DNA from: Alkalinema pantanalense
GTDB lineage: Bacteria; Cyanobacteriota; Cyanobacteriia; Leptolyngbyales; Leptolyngbyaceae
Assembly: GCF_050753345.1 (NCBI RefSeq)
Contig: NZ_JBLZFX010000011.1
Span: 1-64,000 of the forward strand
Length of the DNA: 64,000 nucleotides
Reading direction: 5' to 3'
The number at the start of each line of letters is the position of its first letter. Position 1 is the stretch's first letter. This document shows positions 43,897 to 52,967 of the stretch, piece by piece. Made by a program: the position numbers and the translations under genes. Under the pieces are notes generated by a model. The model made no database searches. It had not been told where the DNA came from and saw only the letters and a program-made list of their open reading frames with translations.

Positions 43897-45324
43897 GTGA
43901 GTTCGGTTGAGTCGTCCAATCGCTTCACCCACATCCGCAAAATGGGGGTTCTTTCTCTGCTGGGTTTTGCTGGTGGGTTGCCTTTTTTGTTAACGGGCAC
44001 CGGGCGGGCCTTGCAGGCATGGCTCACTACCAATGGGGTTTCAGCAACCGTCATTGGCCTCTTTGGATTGGCAGCGCTCCCCTATTCCCTCAAAGTCTTC
44101 TGGGCACCCCTGCTCGATCGCTACATTCCTCCGTTACTGGGACGGCGGCGGGGCTGGCTGCTCTTGTCTCAAATTGCCTTAGTGGTCGGGATTGTCATCC
44201 TTGGTAGTCAAAATCCCAGTCAATTGGCACAATTCTCGGTCAATTCTAGCAACACCTGCGCAGAAACTTCGTTCCCAGGACTATGTGAGTTTTGGCAGGC
44301 TTTGATGACCATTCTGCCGAGTCCTTTTTTCCAACTGGCCTTGCTAGTAGCCTTTCTGAGTGCAACCCAGGATATCAGCGCCGATGCCTATCGAACGGAT
44401 GTGCTGAAGGTGTCGGAAATGGGCAGTGGGGCTGCTTTTTTCGTGACAGGCTATCGGATTGCGCTGGTGATTGCGGGCGGGGTGGCCCTGGCGATCGCCG
44501 ACCCCAAAAATCCCCAGCATTGGTCATGGCAGCAGGTCTACTGGTTAGTAGCGGGATTGATGAGTCTCGGAATTGTTGCCACGCTGCTGGCTCCGGAACC
44601 GAAGCAGTTTGCCAAGCCCACCAGTATGCAGGCCGCGATCGTTCAGCCCTTTCAGGAATTTTTTCGCCGCATGGGATGGCAGAGCGCAGTGGCGGCGCTT
44701 GGGTTTGTCGTGCTTTACCGCTACGGAGATGCCCTGCTGAACGTGATGGCCGTTCCCTTTTTGCTCAATGCAGGCTATCAACAGGGCGAAATTGGCGTGA
44801 TCCAAGGAATTCTGGGCATCCTTGCCACGATCGCGGGGACGATCTGTGGGGGAGCCGTCTTCAGCAAGATTGGGGTCAATAAATCCCTTTGGGTCTTTGG
44901 AATATTGCAGGCGGCCAGTAACCTCGCCTATTGGCTTCTAGCAACCTTTGGGAAAAGCGGGGTATTAGTTTCGATCCCCACATTGACCAATGGGGTACAA
45001 GTAGGGGTGGGCCAAACGGATGCCGGATTGTTAGTTGCGATCGTGGTGGAGAACTTCTGTGGCGGGTTAGGAACGGCAGGTTTTTTGGGCTTCATGATGA
45101 CGCTGTGCAATCCCCAATTCTCTGCAACTCAATTCGCCCTACTCTCTAGCTTAATGGCCGTTAGTCGCGACATTTTGGCTTCTCCGGCGGGTGCTTGGGC
45201 GAAAGATTTAGGCTGGAGCAACTTTTTTTTGATGACAATGGTGGCGGCGTTACCGGGCCTTTTGCTCCTACCCATCTTTGCCCCTTGGCGGGGGACTGTG
45301 CCGGAACCCCGTGACGAATCCTAG
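43897..45324 (+). CDS. AmpG-like MFS transporter
   Basis: A 475-residue, about 12- to 14-span major-facilitator protein. MGVLSLLGFAGGLPFLLTGT, the LPYSLKVFWAPLLDRYIPPL motif in the first loop, ATQDISADAYRTDVL in span 4-5 and GLGTAGFLGFMMTLCN late in the protein are characteristic of AmpG permeases, which import GlcNAc-anhydromuropeptides for wall recycling. Cyanobacterial substrates are untested. Start GTG at 43897; no ATG fits the first span better. Monocistronic. Confidence 0.85.
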   Translation: MSSVESSNRFTHIRKMGVLSLLGFAGGLPFLLTGTGRALQAWLTTNGVSATVIGLFGLAALPYSLKVFWAPLLDRYIPPLLGRRRGWLLLSQIALVVGIVILGSQNPSQLAQFSVNSSNTCAETSFPGLCEFWQALMTILPSPFFQLALLVAFLSATQDISADAYRTDVLKVSEMGSGAAFFVTGYRIALVIAGGVALAIADPKNPQHWSWQQVYWLVAGLMSLGIVATLLAPEPKQFAKPTSMQAAIVQPFQEFFRRMGWQSAVAALGFVVLYRYGDALLNVMAVPFLLNAGYQQGEIGVIQGILGILATIAGTICGGAVFSKIGVNKSLWVFGILQAASNLAYWLLATFGKSGVLVSIPTLTNGVQVGVGQTDAGLLVAIVVENFCGGLGTAGFLGFMMTLCNPQFSATQFALLSSLMAVSRDILASPAGAWAKDLGWSNFFLMTMVAALPGLLLLPIFAPWRGTVPEPRDES

Positions 45325-45399
45325 AACTTCAGGACAACTGGCGCATAGGGTAGAGAATAGAATAAAGTTTAGAAAAGTTAACACACTAACCTGACATCT

Positions 45400-45576
45400 A
45401 TGGCTTTCTTCCGTCAATACATCGCGCCGCTCATCGTAGTCCTGGTCTTTGGCCTCGCCCTAGTAGCTGTGAGTGCGCGAATTTTTCTCCCCGCAGACAT
45501 GATGGCTCCCGCACCAATTTCCGCAATTCCTGCAACCCAGTCAGCGTTCAATCTCGCGATCTCACCCCTTTTCTAG
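45400..45576 (+). CDS. Small membrane-anchored protein, unknown function
   Basis: A 58-residue protein, MAFFRQYIAPLIVVLVFGLA then LVAVSARIFLPADMMAPAPI and a Pro/Ala-rich tail. One N-terminal membrane span (about 8-28) followed by a short extracytoplasmic tail. No family recognised. ATG at 45400 has no strong RBS. Its last 15 bp overlap the convergent tsaE gene's end. Composition and hydrophobic run favour a real gene. Confidence 0.5.
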   Translation: MAFFRQYIAPLIVVLVFGLALVAVSARIFLPADMMAPAPISAIPATQSAFNLAISPLF

Positions 45577-46185
45577 CCACTCCGCGACCCCTACCTCCAA
45601 CTCAATCCCAAACGTCGCCAGGGATGAGGCTCCGATCGCGGTTAGCGTTACTTGACGACCCTCATCTTCAATTCCTTGGGTTGCTTCTGGATAAGTCAGC
45701 TGAATCAATAAGTAGCGATCGGGCTTGTAGGGCAGGCGATCGCACCATTCGATCGCCATAATGCCCGGTTCTGCTTCGCTGCCATCCCAATAGGTCTCAA
45801 GGTACAAGTCAGCGGTTTCTTCGGGTGCAAGGCGGTAGAGATCCAAGTGGTAAAGGGGTAACCGACCGCTAAAATATTCATTTATCAGAGTAAAAGTTGG
45901 GCTCTCGATCGTCTCTTCAATGCCCAAGCCTTGACCAAGCCCTTGCACAAGGCTAGTTTTACCCGCTCCTAAGTCACCTTCCAACAGAATCACCGTCCCA
46001 GCCGGGAGTTGCTGCCCTAGAGATCGGCCTAGGGCATGGGTTGCTGAAGCATTCACTAAGGGGAGAGTGAGGCTGGAAGCCATGGTTAGATCGGCCAGCG
46101 AAGGAACCGTCATCGCTACATTCATGACAGCCGGGTCAGGGCTCGGGGGTACGGATTGCCGATCGACTCGATTTTCTGAATTCAT
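45562..46185 (-). CDS. tsaE: tRNA threonylcarbamoyladenosine biosynthesis ATPase
   Basis: TsaE is the ATPase that, with TsaB and TsaD, transfers threonylcarbamoyl to A37 of ANN-decoding tRNAs. The core matches: LGQQLPAGTVILLEGDLGAG with P-loop GDLGAGKTS (70-78), SPTFTLINEY near 95, LYHLDLYRL near 112 and IMAIEWCDRL near 140. At 207 residues it is about 40 longer than usual; the first ~35 residues look non-homologous, and internal ATGs (MNVAMTV, MASSLT) are alternative starts. yvcK lies 18 bp upstream on the same strand, so the two form an operon. Confidence 0.92.
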   Translation of the reverse strand: MNSENRVDRQSVPPSPDPAVMNVAMTVPSLADLTMASSLTLPLVNASATHALGRSLGQQLPAGTVILLEGDLGAGKTSLVQGLGQGLGIEETIESPTFTLINEYFSGRLPLYHLDLYRLAPEETADLYLETYWDGSEAEPGIMAIEWCDRLPYKPDRYLLIQLTYPEATQGIEDEGRQVTLTAIGASSLATFGIELEVGVAEWLEKG

Positions 46186-46203
46186 CCTACTGCTGTCCTA
46201 TGC

Positions 46204-47634
46204 CTATTCCCTCACCGCCCGACGCCGATGGCCTCTGATGGTCTCCTCGTAGCCTTCTTGGGCATAAAGGGCACGGTTTTGTCGTTCGTACCACCGGAGC
46301 AATACCCCCGCTAACTGCTGGGGATTGTGACGAACCCATCCCGTTTCTGGATCTTCGTCAATGACATCTGCCCGAATGATACGCCGACCTAGTTGTCCCA
46401 CCGCATCGCTATCCAACACGACAGGATAGGAGTTCTCCTTAGCATAGTGGGCGATCGCCTTGGCGGACGGCGGACGACGCTGGACTAGAACCGCATCAAA
46501 CAGAGGCTGCCCACAGACCCGATCGATTGATCGAATATGATCGGCCACAGTGTAGTCATCGGTTTCCCCCGGTTGGGTCATGACGTTGCAGATGTAAACA
46601 CAAGGAACCTGACGCTGGGCGATCGCCTGGGCAATTTCTGGAACCAGAAGGTTGGGGATGATGCTGGTGTAGAGACTCCCAGGACCAATGATGATGTAAT
46701 CAGCTTCATGAATGGCCGCGATCGCCTTGGGCAGCGCCGGAGGGTTAGCCGGAGTACAACCGATGTTGACGATTTTCCCTCCGGCTTCGGGAATGTTAGA
46801 TTCTCCCTCAATGCGTCGCCCGTCTTCCATTTCCGCCCAGAGGCACACATCACTTAAGGTGGCAGGCAAGACTTCCCCTTTAATCGCCAATACCTTGGAA
46901 CTCGCCGCAACCGCCCGCTCCAAGTCCCCCGTCACTTCACTCATGGCCGTCAGAAAGAGATTGCCGAAGCTGTGCCCCGTTAAGCCATCTCCTGCCTTAA
47001 ACCGGTATTGAAATAATTCCGTCATCAGTTTTTCTTCATCCGCCAATGCTGCGAGGCAATTACGAATATCCCCCGGTGGCAGGACGCCGATTTCCCGCCG
47101 CAAGCGCCCAGAGGATCCACCATCATCTGCCACGGTGACGATCGCGGTCACATTAGTACTTGACAACTTCAGACCCCGCAATAGGGTAGATAATCCCGTA
47201 CCACCCCCGATCGCCACAATTCGAGGCCCCCGATTCAAGCGACGATGGGTCCACAGCACATCCACTAACCCTTGATCGTCATCCGGCATCAGGACTTCTG
47301 TAATGGAATCAAAGGTGCGCGTTTGCCCCCACCAAATCAGCAAAAATCCCACTGCTGCTACCAACGGCCCGCTCATATAGTTCGGTATCATGCGGGTCAC
47401 TGTTTCGAGAAAGTCGCTTGCAAATTGGGTTAAGTAGTAAATCGGAGTGAGCTTGACCCAAATGGCAAATCCGAGGGAAACCAGCAGGACTCCACCGGCA
47501 CTGATGAGCATCCACCGCTTGAGCAACAACCCAGGGGCGAGCCATCGAAACCATCGGCTGACACTGGGAAAGACATGGCGCGACTCCTGGCGTAGGGTGC
47601 GCATGGTTCGTCGGATGAATCGATTAGTTGTCAT
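46204..47634 (-). CDS. YvcK/CofD-like gluconeogenesis factor, membrane-anchored
   Basis: A 476-residue protein. Residues 1-130 carry two membrane spans (about 42-62 and 90-105), an extension typical of some bacterial YvcK proteins. The rest (about 138-470) is the CofD-like domain: VAIGGGTGLSTLLRGLK, TVADDGGSSGRLRREIGVLP, DIRNCLAALAD, GHSFGNLFL and DYIIIGPGSLYTSIIPNLL. B. subtilis YvcK binds UDP-GlcNAc and links carbon metabolism with cell-wall synthesis and MreB; the membrane anchor here fits a wall role. ATG at 47632-47634 preferred over the TTG two codons earlier. Upstream of tsaE by 18 bp. Confidence 0.9.
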   Translation of the reverse strand: MTTNRFIRRTMRTLRQESRHVFPSVSRWFRWLAPGLLLKRWMLISAGGVLLVSLGFAIWVKLTPIYYLTQFASDFLETVTRMIPNYMSGPLVAAVGFLLIWWGQTRTFDSITEVLMPDDDQGLVDVLWTHRRLNRGPRIVAIGGGTGLSTLLRGLKLSSTNVTAIVTVADDGGSSGRLRREIGVLPPGDIRNCLAALADEEKLMTELFQYRFKAGDGLTGHSFGNLFLTAMSEVTGDLERAVAASSKVLAIKGEVLPATLSDVCLWAEMEDGRRIEGESNIPEAGGKIVNIGCTPANPPALPKAIAAIHEADYIIIGPGSLYTSIIPNLLVPEIAQAIAQRQVPCVYICNVMTQPGETDDYTVADHIRSIDRVCGQPLFDAVLVQRRPPSAKAIAHYAKENSYPVVLDSDAVGQLGRRIIRADVIDEDPETGWVRHNPQQLAGVLLRWYERQNRALYAQEGYEETIRGHRRRAVRE

Positions 47635-48831
47635 TGGCAAATGCTCAACAAAATGCTCAAGAAAGAATAGACGAGAACAGGAACAAAGGGGGGAAGGGAT
47701 CGGGGGAGAAGAAGAGGTTTATGCCAGTCAGGATAGCCTAGGTTTGTAATTCTGCTGGTCTCTTATGATCGAAATCAAGGTCAGTTCTAGAAAGTTCGAT
47801 CGCCCTTAGCAAGCTGCAAGTTGCAGCCAGTCACCCTTACGACCGCCCAAGATGATTCACGATTACATGAGTTGAGTTGAAGATCGTAAATTTGCCTGGA
47901 AGGTGCCCCAAAGTTTCCCCAAGAAATAGTCGCACAACACAGTAGAACTTGAAGAGCCTGCACCCACGAGAGTCGAAACACGAGAGTCGAGACACAACAG
48001 TCAAAAACGATCGAAGGAAACTGGCCTGTGGTTTTCTCTGCGCTAGTTTTCCTCAACAACTTTTCTCAAATAGATCTTCCAAAATAGCTTTTCCAAAACT
48101 AGTGGAGAGTCAAGCTTAAAATTGTGAGTGACATTATTCCAAATCGACTATTCCATAAGGATTCTGGAGATCACTAACGCACAAAATCAAAATTGACAGA
48201 CCACTAGGTTTGTCCCTAAATGAAAGTGCCCCTTGCATCATCGAACCATCTTGCGATGATCTAAAACTTTCCTTCTTTTAAGGAAGGTGACAAAAATCTG
48301 AAAGATCTCTGGAATACAAACTGGCCATGGCAACCTGCCTAAAGGGCTCGATCGGGCTTCGGGGGTGAGGGGAATGGGACTGAGGGGCAAGCTCCACTAG
48401 AATTGCAAGCTCCAACTGGGATTAGTTTCTTGCATAGGGGCGTTAGAGTAGGGGCGTTAGAAATGTATGGGTGAGGTCTACCACTGTCTTATCAATCTTT
48501 TCAAAGAGATGCATCAGAAATACGGATGAATTAGAGTCGGAGGTGTAAAAAGAGCCATATAGCCTTGAAAAAGACTCAGAGGCATCGACTTAGGAGCTTC
48601 ATTGGGACTGCTTGGAGGCTAATTGACATTTCGTGAGAACACTCAGCGAAAACGCTCAATGGCTTGAGGGATGGCCTAAATCAAGTTTGGAGGGATTTTC
48701 TGGGATTTTGAGAGATTGAGTTTAAAGTTCAGGATTGAGGGTTAAGCTAACTGGGTATCTACTACGGCAACACTGTTACGGCAATCCTGTTACAGCAATA
48801 CTGTGCCTTTAAGCATGACAAATTTTGGCAA
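47635..48831. other. 1.2-kb intergenic region with one mobile element
   Basis: Apart from the 109-bp element (48,099-48,207) I see no gene. Other features: ATCATCG/CGATGAT hairpin near 48,238-48,261; CCTTC/GAAGG hairpin near 48,270-48,286; GGGGCGTTAGA duplicated near 48,438-48,460; ACGGCAA-type triplication near 48,765-48,800 (TACGGCAA, TACAGCAA). The region separates divergent yvcK and mlaF-type units and must hold both promoters. Confidence 0.5.
48099..48207 (+). mobile_element. 109-bp miniature inverted-repeat element, copy B
   Basis: Begins CTAGTGGAGAGTCAA and ends TTGACAGACCACTAG. Reverse-complement twin of the unit at 36,146-36,254, differing at one position by my reading (AGAG here, AGCG there). 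Terminal inverted repeats share CTAGTGG and GTCAA. No coding potential. The flanking bases differ between copies, so the boundaries are sharp. Confidence 0.9.
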
Positions 48832-49614
48832 ATGGCTGAACCGTTAATTGAACTAAAAGGCATTACCAAAACCTTTGGGCAACATCGCGTCTTAGATGGG
48901 GTAGATCTCACGATTTATCCTGGTGAAGCGCTTGGCATCATTGGGCCTTCAGGAACGGGTAAGTCAACCATTTTAAGAGTAATTGCAGGGCTGACCGCTC
49001 CAGACTCCGGAGAAGTTTGGGTGCGCGGGCAACCGCGTCAGGGGATGATCGAAGATAATCTGCGATCGGGCGGTATTGGCATGGTCTTCCAGCAGGCAGC
49101 TCTGTTTGACTCACTAACGGTAGAAGAAAATGTGGGATTTGTGCTGTACCAGCATTCTCGGCTCCCGCGCCAAAAAATTCGGGAGATGGTAGAAGCAAAA
49201 CTGGCCATGGTAGGGTTACCAGGGATCAGTCAGCGATATCCAGCAGAATTGTCAGGGGGGATGCGTAAGCGAGTCAGCTTTGCGCGGGCCATCATGTCTA
49301 ACCCTGATAACCCAGCGGATTCGCCTGCGCTACTGCTCTATGATGAGCCAACGGCGGGACTGGATCCAATTGCGTCTACTGTCATTGAGGACTTGGTGCG
49401 ATCGTTGCAACATACTGATGGAGTCTGCGAGAGTTACGTGATGGTAACTCACCAAGACAGCACGATTCGGCGAACCACCGATCGTATTGTGTTTCTCTAT
49501 CAAGGCAAAGTGCAATGGCAAGGAAAATGTCACGAGATTGATACCATAGACCATCCAATGGTGAGACAGTTTTTTGGTGGACAGGTCGAAGGGCCAATTC
49601 AGGTGCTGGAGTGA
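48832..49614 (+). CDS. MlaF-type ABC ATPase (lipid transport)
   Basis: A 260-residue ATPase of the Mla/MCE lipid-transport class: Walker A GPSGTGKST (38-46), Q-loop MVFQQAALFDSLTVEENVGF with the FDSLTV of MlaF-like proteins, signature LSGGMRKR near 145, Walker B LLLYDEPTAGLDP near 170 and H-loop VTHQDS. It powers transfer of lipids between envelope membranes, with an MlaE permease (not in this window) and the MlaD-like protein encoded next. Stop and next start overlap as GTGA, so translation is coupled. ATG at 48832. Confidence 0.92.
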   Translation: MAEPLIELKGITKTFGQHRVLDGVDLTIYPGEALGIIGPSGTGKSTILRVIAGLTAPDSGEVWVRGQPRQGMIEDNLRSGGIGMVFQQAALFDSLTVEENVGFVLYQHSRLPRQKIREMVEAKLAMVGLPGISQRYPAELSGGMRKRVSFARAIMSNPDNPADSPALLLYDEPTAGLDPIASTVIEDLVRSLQHTDGVCESYVMVTHQDSTIRRTTDRIVFLYQGKVQWQGKCHEIDTIDHPMVRQFFGGQVEGPIQVLE

Positions 49615-50849
49615 AGACCATGCGATCGCGAATGATTCGAGAGGGTTCAGTCGGTTTACTCATTTTGACGGGCATTGGACTCTTTGTTTTTTTAGCGGCT
49701 TGGATCAAGGGATTTAATCCGGCCAATCGCAGTTTTGAAGTTACGGTTGATTTCAACAGTATTTCGGGTGTTCAGGTTGGATCCCCTGTGCGCTATCGGG
49801 GTGTGGTGGTGGGCCGCATTGCCAGTATTCAGCCAGGGCCAAATGGTGTTGAAGTCAAAATCAATATCGCCCCTGCTAATTTAGTCATTCCCAGCAATGT
49901 TGAGGTCAGTGTTAACCAATCCAGCTTGCTCGGGGAGAGTATGGTGGATCTCACCCCCAAACCGGGCACCCCAACTCTGCAAGCGACAGCGAAGCCCCTC
50001 GATCGGGATTGCGATCGCAGCCAAATTCTCTGTGATGGTTCACGGTTGGCGGGACAGCCAGGGATTAGCACTGAAGAACTGATCCGTAGCACGATCGAAT
50101 TTACCAACGCCTACAGCAATCCGGAATTCGTCAAAAATTTAGCAAAACTCACCCAAAACTCCAGCGATGCGGCGGCAGAAATTGCCAAGGTAAGCCGCGA
50201 GTTTGGTAGCCTTGCCCGCACTGCTCGCAAGGAACTTTCGGTGGTTTCGGGAACGGCCCAAACCTTTGCCACAACGGCTCAATCCTTGGGGGGCGTAGCA
50301 AATCGCGCCAATCTAACCCTAGTTCAGGTTAATGAACTCCTAGCCAGTAATCGCACGACTCTGGTGACGACCCTGGATAATTTAAGCCAAACTAGCAGCG
50401 CACTACGATCGTCGGTGACGAAGTTGGAACCTGCGATCGATCGCATCGCCAGTGGCCAACTCCTACAAAACCTCGAGCAATTATCAGCCAATGCGGCTCA
50501 AGCCTCGGCCAATCTGAAAGACGCTTCCACCGCCCTCAACAATCCTGCTAACTTGGCGCTGCTACAGCAAACGTTGGATTCCGCCCGCGCCACCTTCCAA
50601 AATGCGCAGAAAATTACAGCGGATCTTGATGAGCTAGTCGGAGATCCCAAACTACGGACAAATTTGCGGAACTTGATTAATGGACTGAGTGGTCTAGTCT
50701 CTTCCAGCCAGCAATTGCAACAGCAGGCGCAGATGGCACAGGTATTGGAACCAATGTCCCAAACAGCCAAAGCACAAGCCTTAAATGCCCAAGATGCAGT
50801 TCCCCCAGCAGATGAGCAGAAACCGGGGTTCTCTCGCTTGGATCGGTAA
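49611..50849 (+). CDS. MCE-domain (MlaD-type) lipid-transport protein
   Basis: A 412-residue periplasmic lipid-binding protein: N-terminal membrane anchor (about 13-33, VGLLILTGIGLFVFLAAWIK), MCE domain (about 38-115: FEVTVDFNSISGVQVGSPVR, YRGVVVGRIASIQPGPNGVE), then a long Ala/Ser/Thr/Asn-rich helical region (about 165-385) that predicts a coiled coil or tube, as in MCE proteins spanning the periplasm. GTG at 49611 overlaps the upstream stop; ATG at 49620 is an alternative. No outer-membrane partner here. Ends abutting the convergent DUF3288 gene. Confidence 0.9.
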   Translation: MKTMRSRMIREGSVGLLILTGIGLFVFLAAWIKGFNPANRSFEVTVDFNSISGVQVGSPVRYRGVVVGRIASIQPGPNGVEVKINIAPANLVIPSNVEVSVNQSSLLGESMVDLTPKPGTPTLQATAKPLDRDCDRSQILCDGSRLAGQPGISTEELIRSTIEFTNAYSNPEFVKNLAKLTQNSSDAAAEIAKVSREFGSLARTARKELSVVSGTAQTFATTAQSLGGVANRANLTLVQVNELLASNRTTLVTTLDNLSQTSSALRSSVTKLEPAIDRIASGQLLQNLEQLSANAAQASANLKDASTALNNPANLALLQQTLDSARATFQNAQKITADLDELVGDPKLRTNLRNLINGLSGLVSSSQQLQQQAQMAQVLEPMSQTAKAQALNAQDAVPPADEQKPGFSRLDR

Positions 50850-51140
50850 CTAACTCCAGTCTTCTTCTTGCCGTCGCCCTCGGACGTTGTAGAGCCGAGT
50901 ACTACCATGAAGTTCGCGAGTTTTTTCAAATAGAACCGCTTCCGTTAACTGCCACTGACTCAGCACCTTATCTAAATCTGTTTGGATATCCCGTGCGCCG
51001 GGAAATCCTTGATAGCGGATCCGCAACCGAGCGAGTTCTGCCAAGTTGTAATCCGTCGGTTCGCCGCTCAGGAGAGAATTGACAATCTGCCGATCGTTAG
51101 CATAGAGCGGGTGTTGTTGGTCACGCTTTTCAGAGGCCAT
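50850..51140 (-). CDS. DUF3288-family protein
   Basis: A 96-residue cyanobacterial protein: KRDQQHPLYANDRQIVNSLL, then GEPTDYNLAELARLRIRYQG and FPGARDIQTDLDKVLSQWQL, ending in a basic, acidic-tailed stretch. The pattern matches DUF3288; no function is known. The frame opens 37 codons further upstream, but the family starts near ATG at 51138-51140 (MASEKRD). Its stop codon directly abuts that of mlaD-type gene (convergent, no spacer). Confidence 0.8.
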   Translation of the reverse strand: MASEKRDQQHPLYANDRQIVNSLLSGEPTDYNLAELARLRIRYQGFPGARDIQTDLDKVLSQWQLTEAVLFEKTRELHGSTRLYNVRGRRQEEDWS

Positions 51141-51256
51141 GGAAAACTCCGCTTCTTCAACATCAAGAAAGGGCATACAGCAGTCTATCGCACTTCCTTG
51201 AAAACCCCCTATGCTGGAAGCAAACTCCTTGCTTACTGCCTGCAACGACAAACCAT

Positions 51257-52036
51257 ATGCCGCGCCGCGATCGCTTCATTCTCCTAAGCTTTGATGTTGA
51301 AGAATTTGATATTCCCTTGGAATATGGCCAAACGGTCGATCCAGAAACCCAGTTCCAAGTGTCCTTACAGGGCTTACAAGCAGTTTTAGGCGTTCTCGAT
51401 CGGCTGAATCTTCGGGCGACCTTTTTTACCACAGCTAACTTTGCCCTGCGTTTTCCAGAGCTGATGCAGGCGATCGCCCAACACCACGAAATCGCATCCC
51501 ACGGGTTTTATCATTCCTCCTTTGACGTGCAGGATTTAGCCAAATCGCGGCAAGTGTTAACGGATATCACAGGGCAAGCGATCGTGGGTTATCGCATGGC
51601 GCGGTTGCAACCGGTGGCCGATCGGGAAATTGCAGCAGCAGGCTATCGCTACAACTCCTCGATGAATCCCACCTGGATTCCCGGACGCTACAACAACCTG
51701 AACCAGCCCCGCCAACCCTATACCGTGGATCACCTGTTGAATATTCCAATCTCCGTCACACCGGGGATTCGGTTTCCCTTGTTCTGGCTCAGTTTTAAAA
51801 ACTTGCCACTCTGGTGCTATAAGCTCCTATCAATGTGGACTCTGGTGTGCGATCGTCAGCTCAACCTCTATTTCCATCCCTGGGAGTTTGGGCCTCTTCA
51901 GGGCTACGGACTCCCTAGTTACATCGCTCGCCATGGGGGAGCTGGGATGGTGGCTCGATTGGAGCGCTATTTGCGCTGGGTCGGTCGGTATGGACAGTTT
52001 GTCACCTTTAGCGAATTTTGCGATCGCAAGCTGTAA
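51257..52036 (+). CDS. Polysaccharide deacetylase family protein
   Basis: A 259-residue NodB-type deacetylase: FILLSFDVEEFDIPLEYG with the catalytic/metal Asp pair, LRATFFTTANFA, HHEIASHGFYHSSFD with the metal-binding HxxxH, GYRMARLQPVADREIAAAGY, and LNLYFHPWEFGP near the end. These enzymes remove acetyl groups from N-acetyl sugars in polysaccharides; the DUF3473-like end suggests exopolysaccharide synthesis. No signal peptide. ATG at 51257. Monocistronic. Confidence 0.9.
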   Translation: MPRRDRFILLSFDVEEFDIPLEYGQTVDPETQFQVSLQGLQAVLGVLDRLNLRATFFTTANFALRFPELMQAIAQHHEIASHGFYHSSFDVQDLAKSRQVLTDITGQAIVGYRMARLQPVADREIAAAGYRYNSSMNPTWIPGRYNNLNQPRQPYTVDHLLNIPISVTPGIRFPLFWLSFKNLPLWCYKLLSMWTLVCDRQLNLYFHPWEFGPLQGYGLPSYIARHGGAGMVARLERYLRWVGRYGQFVTFSEFCDRKL

Positions 52037-52097
52037 TCGCACAAGAGTATCGGCCCAAATCCCAACCCAGTTCCACCCCAGCACACCTCACATCCGG

Positions 52098-52535
52098 TTA
52101 AGCCGAATTAGGTTGATAGAAGATTAGCCGATTGCCATCAGGATCGTAGGCATAGACTTCTCGTCCGTGGGAGGCGATCGCCATGACATCGTGGGGAATC
52201 TCTAAGCCCCCTAGCTGAGCGATCGTGGCATCCAGATCTTGCACCTGAAAACATAAGCTCATGGATGCTTCAGAAGATATCGCGATCGCGGGCATTTCTG
52301 AAGGGTGGGGAGAATTTTTTGTGGGGCGATAAATTCCTACACGGAGGTCCGACAATTGGAACTCCACATAGCGATCGGCTAAAACTCGACTAGGCTCACA
52401 GGCAAACAGAGCTTGGTAGAACTGCTGAGATCTCTCTAAATCCAGAGCCGCGATCGTCACCCAAGCAGATGTATACGAAATTCCTATGGATCCCACGTTC
52501 TCAATAGAACGGTTTCGAGAATGATCAGCAAGCAT
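52098..52535 (-). CDS. VOC-superfamily (glyoxalase-like) protein
   Basis: A 145-residue VOC protein: SAWVTIAALDLERSQQFYQA, YVEFQLSDLRVGIYRP, MSLCFQVQDLDATIAQL and REVYAYDPDGNRLIFYQPN. Same fold as the 14074 gene but low similarity. The first ~20 residues precede the fold and may not be translated. Substrate unknown. Divergent from the aspC-type gene. Confidence 0.82.
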   Translation of the reverse strand: MLADHSRNRSIENVGSIGISYTSAWVTIAALDLERSQQFYQALFACEPSRVLADRYVEFQLSDLRVGIYRPTKNSPHPSEMPAIAISSEASMSLCFQVQDLDATIAQLGGLEIPHDVMAIASHGREVYAYDPDGNRLIFYQPNSA

Positions 52536-52967
52536 GGTAGAAAACGAAACCTAGCAGATATTGAGGAGAAACTTTTGGGGCAATGGGGATCAATGAAAGA
52601 ACCCGTGGAATACAAGACACAGGGTTGACCGGATATCCCTCAACCTTCATCCATTTGAAGCATTGACTTTAAAGCATTGACTTTAAAACATTGATTTCAA
52701 AGCATTGACTTTAAAGCAGTGTCCAGAGATTTTCCCAAAATGACTCGGCAACTGCCTCGGCAAATGTGATTACCTCATTACATCCTTTCCTGATTTCTCA
52801 TGGTTGTGAAGGCTACAATCACCCCATAATAGGTAGAGAATAAGTAAAGCAAGTCATCCATTTCCCGGCAGCGCAACCGCCCTCTTGCAAATGCTTCCTT
52901 GGAACTATAAATGGATCTTGTGGGTTGGGGCGCGTTCTGGATGGTTTGAAAGTATTTGTCTGAAATT
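52536..52967. other. Intergenic region upstream of aspC with tandem repeats
   Basis: Contains the 14-bp repeat array at 52,659-52,718 and otherwise no gene. TATAAAT-like sequence at about 52,905 (CTATAAATGG) could be a -10 for aspC. Confidence 0.45.
52659..52718. repeat. 14-bp tandem repeat, about four copies
   Basis: Units of GCATTGACTTTAAA, one variant (ACATTGATTTCAAA), repeated head to tail upstream of the aspC gene. Confidence 0.9.
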
